From: Seminavis robusta
Taxonomy: Eukaryota; Bacillariophyta; Bacillariophyceae; Naviculales; Naviculaceae
Direction: 5' to 3'
Assembly: GCA_903772945.1 (NCBI GenBank)
Contig: CAICTM010000197.1
Span: forward strand, 29,704-93,703
DNA length: 64,000 bases
In this document: one piece after another, positions 19,576 to 30,421 of the stretch
How positions within the stretch are numbered: position 1 is the first letter of the stretch
Layout of the letters: every line of letters starts with the position of its first letter
Made by a program: the position numbers and the translations under genes
Notes under the pieces: model-generated
Told to the model about the DNA's origin: nothing
What the model saw: only the letters and a program-made list of their open reading frames with translations
The model's database searches: none

Positions 19576-22062
19576 TTAGTTGGTAGTGGTTGCTCGCCTT
19601 CCATTGTTGGGGCCGAGATACAGTCTGGACGAGCGTCCCTGCAAGAGATTTCCTCGTGTCTTTAGTCGCACAATCAAGTTCTGCTTCAACTTCTGTTCCT
19701 TGGTGGGGGTGACCGGCGGTGTCAAGGCAGTCAAGTCCGACTCCAACGTGGAATCGGAATCTGTTCTGTCCGGCGCCTTTCGTCCATCATCTGCAAAGAG
19801 CGCCGATGTAGAGTTGGTGTGACGCAGGACCGGACGTCTCCTTGTGGTTTGCTCTGGCAGACTCATGTCCATTTCCGGGCTCTCCATGAGGAGGGTTCCG
19901 TGGGTGGACGAGTGCTGAGAGGATCCCAAAACTGTCGACGAGTCATCTTGAGCGTTGTAGCTCTTTCGGCCTCCCAGGGAACTCCAACGAGTCAACCTGC
20001 CTCTCCTTGGCTTGTTGTCTCCTTCGGGGCTCTTGTTGGCGGTGGGGCTCTCAACAACCTTGATCAACCTGGAAGAGGAACTCCAACTCCTCAAGATTCT
20101 CTTCAATGTGCGTTTCCTCTTGGGTGTGAACTCAGCTGGGTTTGGCTCTTCCTGTTCCGTCTCTAGCAATGCCGATGCCGAGTTCCAGTTGTTGGATGTA
20201 ACGTGCAAGTCGCGTCGTCGAGTGACCCTGGGAATGTCACTCACAACGGTCGCCCAATCCTGATGTGTTTGCTGAGACAGCTCATCGACCGTCCCAAGCG
20301 CAGAGGTGGACTGCGCAAATTTGGACGACGCCCATCGTTCCGCCTTGAGGAGTTGCAGTTTCTTGTGGGTCATGGTTTCCTTCTGTTGTTGCTGCTTGCG
20401 AGGAGAAGTAGCGGAATGCTTGCGAGGAGAAGAAGAATACCGAGTGGCGGGTGGTGCCTTGGGCGACCAGTCGTCAGTGCGCCTCCTTCGCGAGCGCGTG
20501 CTCCTGCTGCCCACCGTCGACTCGTCGTCGCCGCCGTTGAGATCGGTAAGGTCCAAACTGCCACCAGAGTCATCCCGCATGGGCCCTTCTTCTTGTTCCG
20601 ACGACTCGGTCTTCTTGCGACGGCTACTCCACTTGGCAAAAAACGACTTGGAGGAGGAGTTGCCGTTGTTGTTGCCCGAATCCGTCCAGGAATTGTCCAA
20701 CTCTTCCAAAGTAGCCAGAGAGGGGGGATAGGCGGGAGCTTGATGGGTGCGTCTGCGATTGAAAATCATGCTGTCATCAAAGTCAGTATCCTCCTCTTTG
20801 TCCACGACCATTTGTGACAGAGTCGAAAAGGACGCCGAGAGAGAAATTTCTTGGTGGTTGGACGACGAACAAGTGTAGCTGGTCGCAGGTGACTTGGGGA
20901 GTTCATCCGTGGTCGCAGCCCTCTTGGCAACACCGTTGCCAATGGACCACGAGTTCCACCGTTGCAACATGCCTCTGACTGGGCTTTGTTGTGTGGGTGC
21001 TGTGTTAGTGTTCGGAGCATGCCTAGTTCGGCGGGTGGTGGGATGCGGAGAATATGGTTCTTTGGCCACGTCTTCCGTTTTAGTGTCCAGTATCTTGAAG
21101 GAACTCCATCGTTTGATAAACTTCTTGGGGGGAGTTGGGGTTGTGGGAGTGGCGGTAGAGGAAGTAGTGCTCTTTCGCCTCTCTCGCCTCTTCTTTCTGC
21201 TGCTCTGCGATGATCTGCTCTTGTTGTCATCCTGCTGGTCATCAAATGGACTGCTGGTTCTGTCAAACTCCAAGTGTCGTTTGGGGATGATGGATCCATC
21301 GATCACACGGTCGGAAAGACTCCTCGCCGGAGTCCTTCGTAGTCTGCCACTGAAGGATTGGCTCATACCGGGCCGGTTGGTAAGGTCTTGCATGCTGGCT
21401 CTTCGACCACCGAGACTTCGTACGCCAGGAGAATCCGGTACACTTGCAGCCGGCACACTGCGTACCGATTCGTAGTTTCGCTTCATTTGGAATGCTTTGA
21501 TTTCGTTGACCATGGTGAGAGCATCGTCCAAGTCCTCGAGTTCTCCTTGCTGCACAACGACTTCGTCCGCCTTGCCCAGTCGTCGAGCAAATCGTTTGGC
21601 CGATCGAGAGGCTTGTTTGGAGATCTTGGCAAGCTCTTCCCAGATGTTGTCTTCGTCATTCCATCCGCCTTGGAATCGCAACTTGCTTTCGGCGGCGAGC
21701 ACATTCTGGACACACTTGGCCCTCCATTCTCGTCGTTCCCAGTCATGTTTGTTGGAGACTTGTCGTTCCAAGCCACGGCCGCAGACATTGTCCGGGAGTC
21801 GGGCAAAGGCATTAATGTGTTTCTGGACGTGAGCCACTGGATCTTCAAACGAATCCATCATGAGGAAACCGTAGCCTTTGGACTTGCATTCCTCGGCTTC
21901 TTGTCTTCGTCGCTCTTTGCGCTCGGCAAAGTCTGCTGACATGTGTGACCGTTGGGCGTCGCCTTCTTCGTCGACATCCAGATACCGAACTTCAAAGGAA
22001 CTCTCTTGGGCAAATCGAACAAACCTGCGTTCCGCTTGCTCTTGGTGTTGTTGGGCTGTCAT
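19576..22062 (-). CDS. Large disordered protein with repeated Trp-Ser motifs, unknown function
   Basis: Single exon of 828 aa. The ordered part is N-terminal: about residues 45-170, with GYGFLMMDSFEDPVAHVQKH, NVCGRGLERQVSNKHDWERREW and a KRFARR helix. I recognise a charged helical domain but no named family. The remaining about 650 residues are Ser/Arg/Thr-rich and low-complexity, punctuated by at least six copies of a basic-x-W-(S/N/A)-S motif: IKRWSSFK, LQRWNSWS, FAKWSSRR, AERWASSK, LRSWSSSS and LTRWSSLG. Such spacing suggests multivalent docking or phosphorylation sites. The long uninterrupted frame on one strand and the strong composition bias support it as a real gene despite many overlapping ORFs on the other strand. 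Confidence 0.8.
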   Translation of the reverse strand: MTAQQHQEQAERRFVRFAQESSFEVRYLDVDEEGDAQRSHMSADFAERKERRRQEAEECKSKGYGFLMMDSFEDPVAHVQKHINAFARLPDNVCGRGLERQVSNKHDWERREWRAKCVQNVLAAESKLRFQGGWNDEDNIWEELAKISKQASRSAKRFARRLGKADEVVVQQGELEDLDDALTMVNEIKAFQMKRNYESVRSVPAASVPDSPGVRSLGGRRASMQDLTNRPGMSQSFSGRLRRTPARSLSDRVIDGSIIPKRHLEFDRTSSPFDDQQDDNKSRSSQSSRKKRRERRKSTTSSTATPTTPTPPKKFIKRWSSFKILDTKTEDVAKEPYSPHPTTRRTRHAPNTNTAPTQQSPVRGMLQRWNSWSIGNGVAKRAATTDELPKSPATSYTCSSSNHQEISLSASFSTLSQMVVDKEEDTDFDDSMIFNRRRTHQAPAYPPSLATLEELDNSWTDSGNNNGNSSSKSFFAKWSSRRKKTESSEQEEGPMRDDSGGSLDLTDLNGGDDESTVGSRSTRSRRRRTDDWSPKAPPATRYSSSPRKHSATSPRKQQQQKETMTHKKLQLLKAERWASSKFAQSTSALGTVDELSQQTHQDWATVVSDIPRVTRRRDLHVTSNNWNSASALLETEQEEPNPAEFTPKRKRTLKRILRSWSSSSRLIKVVESPTANKSPEGDNKPRRGRLTRWSSLGGRKSYNAQDDSSTVLGSSQHSSTHGTLLMESPEMDMSLPEQTTRRRPVLRHTNSTSALFADDGRKAPDRTDSDSTLESDLTALTPPVTPTKEQKLKQNLIVRLKTRGNLLQGRSSRLYLGPNNGRRATTTN

Positions 22063-22915
22063 GGTGCTGGTGTGTGTGTGTGTTCAACTAACTGAACGAA
22101 CCAAAGCGCGGACTTGCTTTTTTGAAAAGAAGACTTGCTTTTGAAGCTCTCTTTAGAATTGAATTGTGATGGATAGAGGGATATAATAGAAGTATTGGGC
22201 TTCCGACACTGGATTTCAGTAAAAGTAGAAGTACAGCACCAGCAAAACTGTGGTGGCAGTTGTAGTTAGTGGTTGAGTTTTGTAGTACACCTGGACATAT
22301 TGGAGTTAATAGAGACAGCTTGTGCCCGTAGATGCGACGAAATTAGATTTAGTATCGTTGAATGGGGAGAAGTACTGTCTTAGCATTGCTTACGATCCGA
22401 CTGGTTCATTACGGTCAAAAGTAAAGCTCTCATAATTATTGCTTCTCTGTACCGCTTAAATATCCGTGATGTTCCCCACGAGTAGATTCAAGATGCTCGT
22501 CGAGACGATGACTATGTCTTTTGTAAACGGTACTGCAAGGATACCACAGGGATTTAGGCAAGATGGCATGACTCGGTGGCTTTGTTTGAGCCTATGGCAT
22601 CTCCGGCATCTGCGGGTGTGGAAGCAGACATTAATGTTCTAATTTCGACCACTAAGAACCTACCAATTTGATTAAGGACTTAGCTGTACGACTACACGAC
22701 TGCAAAGAAGCCAACCGGTACAGATGAAATCAGTACTGTACCGAGCGGTACTGCACTTCAGCCCCTGCAACAATTGCGAATTGCCACACGTCCGTGAGAA
22801 GGCTTAATTCCTGTAATAGCTGGATCCACCAGCTCATCGCACCAGCGCGACAACCACCAAGAGAAACCTTCGCCGAAACTGCTCATCTCTATCTCATCTT
22901 ACCGCGTGGCCGCGC
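22063..22915. other. Intergenic region left of the MITE
   Basis: A GT repeat lies just upstream of the preceding gene's ATG (about 22071-22081). No gene, RNA or further repeat was recognised. Confidence 0.45.
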
Positions 22916-23250
22916 GTTCCGTGCTTGGTTGGTATTTACTGTTTATTCCTTACTGCCATGAGGTCAGTAAAAGGAGCAGTAATGGCAGTAATGCAGTAAT
23001 TCCTCAGTAGCAGTAATTATGCACAGTAATTTAAAGCCAATTGAAGGCAGTAAACTACAGTAATTGCAGTAATAAAGGCTAATTACTGTGCTTTTACTGT
23101 CATTTACTGGATATTACTGTTGCAAAGGCAGATTACTTACTGCATGGGATTACTTACTGCAGTAATTAGGTGGCCAACAATGGCAGTAATTGGACAGTAA
23201 GGAGCCAGTAACCCGGATTTACTGCAGTAAATACCAACCAAGGTTCCGTG
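22916..23250. mobile_element. hAT-like MITE with 8-bp target duplication
   Basis: An internal element of 319 bp (22924-23242) is bounded by perfect 18-bp terminal inverted repeats, CTTGGTTGGTATTTACTG and its complement, and by the direct repeat GTTCCGTG on each side (22916-22923 and 23243-23250). An 8-bp target-site duplication is diagnostic of the hAT superfamily. There is no transposase ORF, so it is non-autonomous. The interior is made almost entirely of CAGTA/TACTG blocks, about 24 of them in both orientations, giving strong fold-back potential. Perfect TIRs and TSDs suggest a fairly recent insertion. Confidence 0.9.
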
Positions 23251-25460
23251 GTTTCAGAAGCCGTCCTTGTAAGTCCAGGAGACAAACAACGTGAAGTCCT
23301 GTCACAGTCTTGGTATAGTCAGTGCTCTTTGAGGGAAGGCTTGTCGATTAAGCCCTCACATCTTCAGTTTTAAGTACTCCTCCGAAGTACTCCCTAAGCG
23401 AGAACCGCTTGATGCCCTGCTTGAGAGAGCCTTCTGGACTGAGAATTCCATCATCGAAGCACCAAAACTAATGAGACAATTCGAAACCATAGCCAATAGC
23501 CAGCTCTTCTCTTCTTATTGTGCAAGCCGGGATCATGGCTTTTTGGATTGTGATTCAGAGTTCAGAGCTACCAGGTACCTAGCTAGCTACTGCCGCTACC
23601 ACCGCGACAACGAGTTCCGGTGAGGCGACCAGGAGGGAACAAAAATGAGACAGGGTACAGAGTCAAAAGTCAAAGATCCAACCGGGCGGCCGCGCTCCTC
23701 TGCTTCTAAAGGATGAAAAAGATCTAAAGCAATTCTCCAGTCGCTTCTGGTTTGCTCCATATCCCCAGAAGTGAAAGATCGGCGTGATGGAACTATTCTA
23801 GACTCGGAAGCGCGAGCTGCCTATCGTAAACCCCCACCCCAGGCACGCAGGCACGGAGCTACCCATTGACAGCAGTCGCTGCTTTCAGCCAGCCAGGCTC
23901 GAAGTTGGTGAGCTACGCACCTCTGTCCAAGGTCTATTCGGACGCTTACTGTATAGAACTCATAAGAGAAGACTCTTAGTAGGGCTTGAGGACTGCACTC
24001 ACACTCTCACCATGACTATGAGCAGAGCTAGCTAGATTACATGGAGACTCACGTTATTATTTGCTCTTGGCATAGACTGGTTGCCACTGCAGATAGTGCT
24101 AGGGTTGAACAGCAGACAGTGACTGCTGATCCTCTGATCAACAGCCAGCCAGTAGGACGAAGGATCACCATGGTGCAGTCACAGCCAAAGCCCACCCATC
24201 CCTCCGTGGCGGATCATTGCAGTGTTTGGGATCCAGCAGTCGGCGTAAATCACCCACTTCTGTTCCCAATCCTATCACTATCAATTCCGCATGTAGGGAT
24301 AACCACTCTAGCATCGATGGTACCGGTACCAGCCACTGCCCTTCCCGCCCATGAATGATTCTATAGATTCAATCTACAGCCAGTGCAGAAGCTGAGGCGG
24401 TGGCTGGGAGTGGAGGAAGACTGGAAAGAGGGTCCAGGCTTTCTCGATCCTTTGCTTGAGAGGAATGAAGACCATAGGTATCCCCGAGATCGGCGAGATC
24501 CGGACTCAGTCTTTACCAAAACTGTCTTGTGGTGGGAAGATGGAAGGCCTCTAGCTAGCCCTGGACCAGGAAACAGATTAAGTCTTGATAAGATTGAAAT
24601 TGCAGCCAAGGTTCTCGATGGATCTATCTTGGATGAGATTCCATGACTCAATAGAATCATTCGATTCAATCATTTCAATCTTCGCGAAAGTTGAAGTTGT
24701 TCCGGGGTCGTTAAGTCAAACTTGCACGAATCAACCTCGAACACGTCATGTACGACGCACCACGTGGAGCAAACACCAAAAAATTGAGAGATAGAGGACA
24801 TCAACATTCGATAGTAAGTACATGTACAGTGTTTTTGCGTACAGCTACTAGTGTACTGAGTTCTATCTCCAGTAGTGAACCGGTAGCTATTAATACCGGT
24901 ACTATTATTTTTATGTACTGTACTGAGTAAGCTTTTTTTAAAAGAGTCACCTGTTCATGTCGTTCGCTACTTATTTAGTTGGTTTACTTATTCTTATTGG
25001 CCCGAAAAAACTTTGCAGAACCCCGAAGTAGCTTCACAGCTCCTTCCACGGCTCCAGAATCAGCAGTAGCATTCTCATTTTTAACGGGCTTTCTGTCCAA
25101 TGCTACAATCTTGTTATCAAAGGAATCTATGCATTAATGGTATCATTCCTTCAGTTAAGGTCAACGACACAGGGAGCACCATTTTCTTGTTCGCTGGGGT
25201 TTTCAAGACCAAGCAATCGCGTAATTTTTCGGACGCTCCTGTATACTCTTGTCTGTAGGATTTATGTAGGGTCGGTACAATTGTTAGAATGACGTTGCCC
25301 TTTTTGCAGGCTTCAGCTTATTCCGGCTTTTTGCAAGCTAGATCTAATTGTCAATCTCAGACTTGCTTGTGTGGTTGGTTGACTTCTAACAAAAGGCTGG
25401 TGATCACTCGTTGCCACAATCGAGAAAGCTGGCTGACTGACTAACAAAGGTGCAAAGACA
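23251..25460. other. Long intergenic region
   Basis: About 2.2 kb. Short ORFs near 24041-24358 and 24383-24646 have no domain support. Palindromes: GGTACCGGTACC around 24319 and ACCGGTA around 24878 and 24896. The last few hundred bases should hold the promoter of the kinase gene. Confidence 0.45.
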
Positions 25461-27353
25461 ATGACCTGCTCTATCAACGACGGAGAAGGGCTGGAGGCCG
25501 ACCTTACGATCGTGATCAATGGCGTCGTGGTTTCGAATCAATCCTTCTTGGCCTCTTCTGCCCACGGCGGTGCGCCGGTGGTGAAGAGCAGGCGCAATGA
25601 TACGAAGATTCCCAGTACTAGTATTCGTCCGAAAGAATCCTCCATTCCTTTCACTGGTGGCGCAAGGCACCATCCCGAAACCACCGATGAGGCCCGGGAA
25701 CAGGTTGGCATGTTCCTTCAACACAGTCGGCGATTGAGCAGCAGGAAGATCCTTGAGGTCCCCACTTTTGACGCTCGTGAACTTCACCTGGGCCGGTGGC
25801 TTGGGTCTGGTGGGTTCTCTCATGTGGAAGAGCTCCGAGGCATTCTGGACATCCCAGGAGGATCCCGCAAGTCACTCGGGGCTGCTAGTCGGCGAAGGTT
25901 GTACTCATTGTTGCGCATGTCATCCAAGATTGTGGAGGAAGATCCAACAGAACCAGAAGCGTCCAGTATCCACAGCAGCGGCAGTGGTGAACCCCTCGCG
26001 CATGAGCTCGGATACGAACCTGACCGGGTGGAGATGGAAGAAGAGGAAGACACCGAAACCAGTGAAACCAATGAAGACGCAGTGGAACCTATTCCTCCAG
26101 AAAACACAGAGGCAGCACGGCGGTTCCTCGTCCAAAACTGTCTCCGTAGTTCAGGAGAATCAAGGTATGCCATCAAACGCCTGAGAAAGGAGATTGTTCA
26201 GGACCCGCAGCAGTATCCCTCCGGAGCCATGGATCTTGCAGCCGAGGCATTGTTCTTGACAAATCTCCAGCACCCAAACATTATCAAGTGCCGTGCCATT
26301 GGAACCACCGATCCATTTGTGTCCAAACCCAGCCATGATGACTACTACTTTCTCGTCTTGGACAGGCTCTATGACACACTCACAGATCGCATGGCGAGGT
26401 GGAAGGAAGGCAAGCGCAAACTCAAGACATTGATTGGACGCATCACGGATGTGGGCGGTCGGAAACGCCGAGCTCTCTTGGACGAGCGACTTGCAGCAGC
26501 GTTTGACTTGAGTGCGGCCCTGGCCTACCTGAAGGAGAATCGGATCATCCACAGAGAGTAAGTAGCAAGACCAAACTTTGCTGTTTGCAGAGCTTATTTC
26601 ATCGGAGAACTTTCTCTGACACTTTGACTGCTGGAACAGCATCAAACCTGAGAATTTAGGCTTTGATATTGTAAGTCCTTCGGTTTTGTCTCCGTACCAT
26701 CCCAGCTGTCTTGTTTGGCTCACCTCTTTCTTTCCTCGTGCTACTTACAGAGAGGAGATATCAAAGTTTTTGACTTTGGCTTGGCCAGAGAGCTCCGTGA
26801 TGTTGACAGGGACCCTGATCTCAAAGGCATGTATCGCTTGTCGAATATGACTGGTAGCCTACGGTACATGGCACCAGAAGTTGGGAGTGTGGCAACCCCT
26901 TACAATGAGGCATGTGATGTATATTCATTCACCGTTGTACTCTGGGAAATGCTCAGTCTCCAGCGAGCCTACATGGATGTTGGCGTCTCCCAAGCCTTGT
27001 TCATGCGCAGTGTTTTTGCGGAAAGGATGCGGCCACCCCTTCGGCACTCTTGGAGCCGAAATCTTCAAGAACTGTTCAAGGGGGGCTGGGCCCATGATCC
27101 CAGAGAACGCCTCACTGCTGAGAAGTGCAATGAGATGTTGCGTAACGAGTTGGTGGCGATGAGGCATGGAGATGATGAAGGTTTGGACCACGTGCGTCGA
27201 CGGTCCACCTACATTTTGGAGGAAGAGGAAGCAGCTCGGTCAGGCTGGGCACGGTCAGCGTCCACCTCCGACGTCGTCGAGCCTCGCAAAAACAGACCCC
27301 AAAGACGATCGTCTTGTACAGAGCTGAATATCCACGGAAGCTCCCCTTTCTAA
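25461..27353 (+). CDS. Protein kinase with large acidic insert in the N-lobe
   Basis: Three exons: 25461-26557, 26640-26670 and 26751-27353 (576 aa; introns 82 and 80 bp). The middle exon is only 31 bp and, with flanking bases, supplies DIKPENLGFDI of the catalytic loop. All core motifs are intact: LGSGGFSHVEEL (Gly loop, about residue 113), YAIKRL (ATP Lys, about 237), IIHRDIKPEN, FDFGLA, YMAPEV. About 110 residues, partly Glu/Asp-rich, separate the Gly loop from the Lys, an unusual N-lobe insert. The activation region and C-lobe (DVYSFTVVLWEMLS) look tyrosine-kinase-like (TKL). The N- and C-termini carry RRxS sites. Substrate and pathway are unknown. Confidence 0.88.
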
Positions 27354-27591
27354 GCTATGAACAAATGCATGTATGAAACTGCCTGCCTTCGAAGCAAGAG
27401 GCCGGCCCGAACTGAGCACGGTAGAAGTAGATGTTTCGGCACTTAAACGTATTTAGATTTATTAGAAGATTTAGACGAACCTACCGATCCTGCCGCCACT
27501 ATTAATAGCTAGTCCAGAAAACAACAGCAGCAGCGCGGTGGTGAAACGCCGAGACCGGGGCCCTTTACCGGTATCTCTGCAATCGTTTCGT

Positions 27592-28995
27592 TTAGGGTCC
27601 TACTGCTCGGCCCATGGTGTGAGTTTCGTTATTGAACTGTGTATTGAATGCAGGCCGATGTTCCAGGGCTTCTTTGACGGATACCTTCATGAGAAAATGT
27701 GTTCCAGGAGGGATCAATCGATTGTGGCTCGTGCTCTGGACGAACAGGCGGTAGCCTTCTGGGATATCCTTTGGGCCCTTGCGGATTTGCTTGACATCGA
27801 TGGGCCACCCCAGTTGCCGCCGACAGGCATCCTTGCCAATGGTAAAAGTATCCTTTTCAATGTTCTGCAATAGCATGGCCTTGTTTTGAGAAATGTTCTC
27901 CATGCGAGCCAATGCATAGTATCCGGCTCCCTGCGTGTACGTGACTCTGTGCTTTTCACAAGCATCCTTGAACGTTGTCTTCACGTCACTTGGTGGCATG
28001 ACGACGTAGGAACCCAAAGCACCATCGCCTTCAAGTTCAAATTCGTAGCATATCTTGACTTCCTTATCCTTGACGGAGCCATCCATCACTTCTGTCTTTC
28101 CGTTCTTGGTCAGAAATAGCCGAAAGGGCACGGACCGGCCTTTGTCAATGAAAACAGTCCGCTGGGGATCCGTGTGGCAGTTAAAGTTGGTAACACGAAA
28201 TATGTATTTGCCAGAGGGGGCACTGGCCCAAAAGATGTTCTCCACGGGTTCCGTGGAAGCGTTTGCGGCGTCGACATTCATGTCTACGTCAAGCCATCCA
28301 CCGCATTCCGCCTCCTTGTTACCATAATAAATGGTAGTCCCATCCGGAGTAATACAGCTAAGGTCCAAGTCGGCAATGTCATTCCAGATCAACGAGGCCT
28401 GCAGTGCCTTGCACGAACGTGCACCCTCACGCTTGAGGCGGAGACGCAACACTTTTGAGCCCAGGTTGGTGCCGTCGTCGTCCACAATAGGGTCCTGGTC
28501 GTTGCCATCATTGCTATTGTCGTCAGTCCTCGCCTGCTTGCTGGGCCGAGGGTTTGTGTCTGGAGGTGCTGGTGCTGGGGATGTAGCGGGGGACGGAGCA
28601 GGGGAAGGAGCCGCCGCAGGAGCCGGTGCAGGAGGAGAATCCGCATTGACAGCCGCCCCGTCGGCAGCAATCTGCAAGAGTACTTGAGAGTTGGCTGGAA
28701 TCTTTCGATTATGGCTAGAACTCTGCACGAATACTCGGGTCCCCGCTGGAATCCCAGCAGGCGTAATAGTGGCTTTTCCATTCGCTGGCAAGCCGAGGAG
28801 AGCACGAGCATCGGCTCCTCGCTTGAAGATGGTGTCCGAAACCGCTATTACATCCTTCGAAGCTGAGATATTTTCTTTCCTTTGAACGAGGTAGTACGGG
28901 GTAAGGTAGGCCACATTGGCAGCCAAGGCAAGTTCTCTGATCGTACTGCCGCCACCGCCGGAGTCCAGCACAGTAAAATTGTTCGGAAGAGCCAT
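27592..28995 (-). CDS. DUF2135/YfaP-like protein with duplicated flanking domain
   Basis: Single exon, 467 aa; ATG 28995 is used because the frame extends upstream only from a non-ATG codon. The centre (about residues 185-320) resembles the DUF2135/YfaP beta-domain: SLIWNDIADLDLSCITPDG, GGWLDVDMN and SGKYIFRVTNF. It is sandwiched by two copies of another unit, about residues 35-105 and 375-455, both ending in a near-identical strand (RVFVQSSSHNRKIPANSQ and RLFVQSTSHNRLIPPGTH). A Pro/Ala/Ser linker plus an acidic stretch joins the first copy to the centre. There is no signal peptide. Function unknown; DUF2135 proteins in bacteria are often surface or VIT-associated. Confidence 0.75.
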   Translation of the reverse strand: MALPNNFTVLDSGGGGSTIRELALAANVAYLTPYYLVQRKENISASKDVIAVSDTIFKRGADARALLGLPANGKATITPAGIPAGTRVFVQSSSHNRKIPANSQVLLQIAADGAAVNADSPPAPAPAAAPSPAPSPATSPAPAPPDTNPRPSKQARTDDNSNDGNDQDPIVDDDGTNLGSKVLRLRLKREGARSCKALQASLIWNDIADLDLSCITPDGTTIYYGNKEAECGGWLDVDMNVDAANASTEPVENIFWASAPSGKYIFRVTNFNCHTDPQRTVFIDKGRSVPFRLFLTKNGKTEVMDGSVKDKEVKICYEFELEGDGALGSYVVMPPSDVKTTFKDACEKHRVTYTQGAGYYALARMENISQNKAMLLQNIEKDTFTIGKDACRRQLGWPIDVKQIRKGPKDIPEGYRLFVQSTSHNRLIPPGTHFLMKVSVKEALEHRPAFNTQFNNETHTMGRAVGP

Positions 28996-29235
28996 AACCT
29001 TGGTTCCAAGCGCAAGCAAAGCGATAAAATGAAACTGAAATCTGAAAGAGACCCCACATTCGTACCGCAGGGAGCGCTGGACCCGGAAGCAAAGGCTTGG
29101 TCACCTCACCAAATTCGTTCCACTCGCGACTTGGCCAAATTTGGTTTGGATCCGGAACATCAAGCTCCATTTCAGCAGGACAGCCCCAAGGCCGAGGCGA
29201 GCTTAGAGACAAGGGTTTGTGCTGACTCATCACTT

Positions 29236-29271
<36 letters not shown>

Positions 29272-29593
29272 ACTGTACACCCGTACCTACCGTATTGTCT
29301 GATTGATGTAGATTCATGTACTGCGTGCAACCCAAGCTACCAACCAGAAGACCGGTTCCATTGCTCAAGACAGGTTCCATCCTGGGTGGTCCCTGGAATA
29401 CCACGGAACAGTTCTTATTAGCCAGGCTTTGCCAAATTTCTTTCGTGGTTGTTTTTGATTAGGCGGGGGAAGCAGAAAACCCCAGCCTTAGTTAGACTGG
29501 TTTTGCCAAGATTTCTTTCGGGGCGGCTCACAATAATGTTAGCAAAGATTGAGGTTTGTTTGTTTGCTTGCGACGGCTTAACAATCCACCACG
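28996..29593. repeat. Divergent promoter region with (CT)15 microsatellite
   Basis: About 600 bp between divergent genes. A perfect CT dinucleotide run spans 29238-29267. Pyrimidine tracts of this kind are common near transcription starts, but no start site can be fixed here. Confidence 0.7.
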
Positions 29594-30043
29594 ATGGACC
29601 GTGAGGCTTTGCTCCACCATTCCAAAGCCTTATGCACTGCATTTGCGAATCATGATAGCATGGATCAGATTGTGCAGTGCTTTTCTTCCACCAGAGCAAA
29701 TGATATTCGTTGTTTCGAGCACGGCCTCCAGCGGTTGGCACCCTTTTTGGGCCGGTCCTTTCAGGGAGTCGATGGATTGAAGGAATACTTTGCGATTATT
29801 GCAGATCTTCTGTCCTACGAAACAATGGAGTTTTCAGATTATATAGTCGATGTAGAAGAACGTGTAGTTTCGGTTCGTGGCAAGGCCAAGTTCACATGGA
29901 AGAGCACGGGCAACAGCTGGGACGAAGTCTTCATCTACAGACTGCAACTCGACGAAGATGGCAAGGTTATTGTGTATGAAGTGTGGGCAGATTCTGGTGC
30001 TGCGTATCTAGCCAGCAAGGGAGAGCTTGCTGGCGACAACTAG
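29594..30043 (+). CDS. NTF2-like/SnoaL-type small protein
   Basis: Single exon of 149 aa with the alpha-helical start (ALCTAFANHDSMDQIVQCFS) and the curved sheet pattern of the NTF2-like fold: QGVDGLKEYFAIIADLL, VVSVRGKAKFTWKSTGNSWDEVFIYRLQLDEDGKVIVYEVWAD. This fold is used by SnoaL cyclases, ketosteroid isomerase-like enzymes and binding proteins. No catalytic set is obvious, so the role is open. No targeting sequence; cytosol is likely. Confidence 0.75.
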   Translation: MDREALLHHSKALCTAFANHDSMDQIVQCFSSTRANDIRCFEHGLQRLAPFLGRSFQGVDGLKEYFAIIADLLSYETMEFSDYIVDVEERVVSVRGKAKFTWKSTGNSWDEVFIYRLQLDEDGKVIVYEVWADSGAAYLASKGELAGDN

Positions 30044-30421
30044 CTAGCTACCGGTACAGTTGTGCTGGAATTGACTGCATATGCAAATCTGTGAACAGAA
30101 CCAAGCGCCTACCGGTACTAGTGCCGGTATGTATGAATGATTTCTTTTATCCCCCTAGCTTTCTCAAATGAACGAAAGGATGATCTGAAACAGGAGACAA
30201 AAACTTGACATATATACCTAACCAATCCTGTTGTCAATTCGCCCAAGATATGCAAGGATTTCCATACGAACCTCGGCTACCGTAGCTAGCAAATCCTAGG
30301 AGATTGATGCAAAGACTAGCTAGGATATTGTAACCAATAACTAATTGTTATAGATACACTGCTTCGACTATTTTAAAATAATATTAATAACGTAAGAATC
30401 CATCTCTCTTTTTGAGTCGAT
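30044..30421. other. Intergenic gap between convergent genes
   Basis: AT-rich 3' flanks of the NTF2-like and RBM22 genes; ACCGGTA palindromes near 30050 and 30111. Nothing else recognised. Confidence 0.4.

Noticed and set aside
20203-21475. Long plus-strand ORFs (up to 204 residues) opposite the disordered protein gene
   Set aside because: They mirror the codon bias of the Ser/Arg-rich minus-strand gene, have Leu/Val-rich junk composition, and show no domain.
24041-24669. Short ORFs on both strands in the long gap
   Set aside because: Overlapping frames without domain, targeting signal or repeat support.
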